From positions 1 through 23,098 of the forward strand of contig CAMFLG010000006.1 in NCBI GenBank assembly GCA_945957495.1: DNA of 23,098 bases. The letters are read 5' to 3'. Each line of letters starts with the position of its first letter. The first letter of the stretch is position 1. Positions 22,985 to 23,098 of this stretch are shown here, piece after piece. Source of the DNA: an uncultured Pseudorhodobacter sp. (GTDB lineage Bacteria > Pseudomonadota > Alphaproteobacteria > Rhodobacterales > Rhodobacteraceae). The translations under genes were made by a program, and so were the position numbers. Below the pieces are notes generated by a model. That model saw nothing but the letters and a program-made list of their open reading frames with translations, did not search any database and was not told the origin of the DNA.

Positions 22985-23098
22985 CTACTGGGTCAGCAAT
23001 GCCTGAACCACCAGCTCAGCTGCGTTTTCTGCGGACATATCTGATGTGTTCAGAACAACTTCGGCGTTATCGGGGGCCTCGTAGGGGCTGTCGATGCC
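22985..23098 (-). CDS. cysC: Adenylylsulfate (APS) kinase, C-terminal end
   Basis: Only the last 37 residues are present; the rest lies beyond the window. GIDSPYEAPDNAEVVLNTSD then MSAENAAELVVQALLTQ matches the C-terminus of APS kinases, in which the GIxxPYE(x)P string near the end is diagnostic. The enzyme phosphorylates APS to PAPS, the sulfate donor for sulfotransferases and for assimilation. It may be a stand-alone CysC or the kinase domain of a fused sulfurylase/kinase; the fragment cannot tell. It is upstream of rfbD on the same strand. Confidence 0.8.
   Translation of the reverse strand, partial: GIDSPYEAPDNAEVVLNTSDMSAENAAELVVQALLTQ

Overview
The window looks like a chromosomal segment of a high-GC alphaproteobacterium, most likely of the Rhodobacterales (Rhodobacter/Paracoccus type). 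The basis is the protein style and the order of core genes: a rimP-nusA-ylxR-infB operon with the long Ala/Arg/Glu-rich IF2 of alphaproteobacteria, secA divergent from a parvulin-argJ-mutT operon, and several accessory families I associate with Rhodobacteraceae. No database search was possible; all family calls come from reading motifs. I saw no rRNA, tRNA, CRISPR array, phage gene or insertion sequence.

Layout. (1) Positions 1-1729 concern the molybdenum cofactor: the tail of a MoaD/ThiS-like beta-grasp protein ending in Gly-Gly, facing a two-gene minus-strand unit, a MobA/MocA-like nucleotidyltransferase overlapping an XdhC-family protein. (2) Positions 1800-7492 hold the transcription/translation operon rimP, nusA, ylxR (fused to an L7Ae-like domain) and infB. 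It is preceded by a leader with a perfect intrinsic terminator 20 bases before the rimP start and closed by a bidirectional terminator. (3) Positions 7512-10377, minus strand: parvulin-type peptidyl-prolyl isomerase, argJ, mutT, and a 46-residue protein that is easy to miss. (4) Positions 10564-15966, plus strand: secA, then a membrane-anchored periplasmic protein of unknown function and a secreted fusion of a phosphate-binding-protein-like domain with an OmpA peptidoglycan-binding domain. (5) Positions 15972-20277: radC; a TMADH/dienoyl-CoA-reductase-type flavoenzyme lacking one iron-sulfur cysteine; a divergent TetR regulator with a palindrome between them; and a PNPOx-fold protein. (6) Positions 20279-23098: a broken duplicate of the end of a ycaQ-like gene, a small membrane ORF, the intact ycaQ-like glycosylase gene, rfbD, and the C-terminus of an APS kinase.

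How the genes work together. RimP matures the 30S subunit, NusA controls pausing and termination, YlxR is an RNA-binding partner and IF2 starts translation; the leader terminator invites feedback by NusA. SecA delivers unfolded proteins to the periplasm, where the divergent parvulin and the two exported proteins downstream would act. The XdhC and MobA-like proteins would prepare cofactor for a molybdenum hydroxylase, probably encoded outside the window.

No wholly new system stands out. The observations most worth a second look are the rimP leader attenuator, the 46-residue ORF, the exported pair downstream of secA, the flavoenzyme with an altered cluster motif, and the degraded duplication next to ycaQ.
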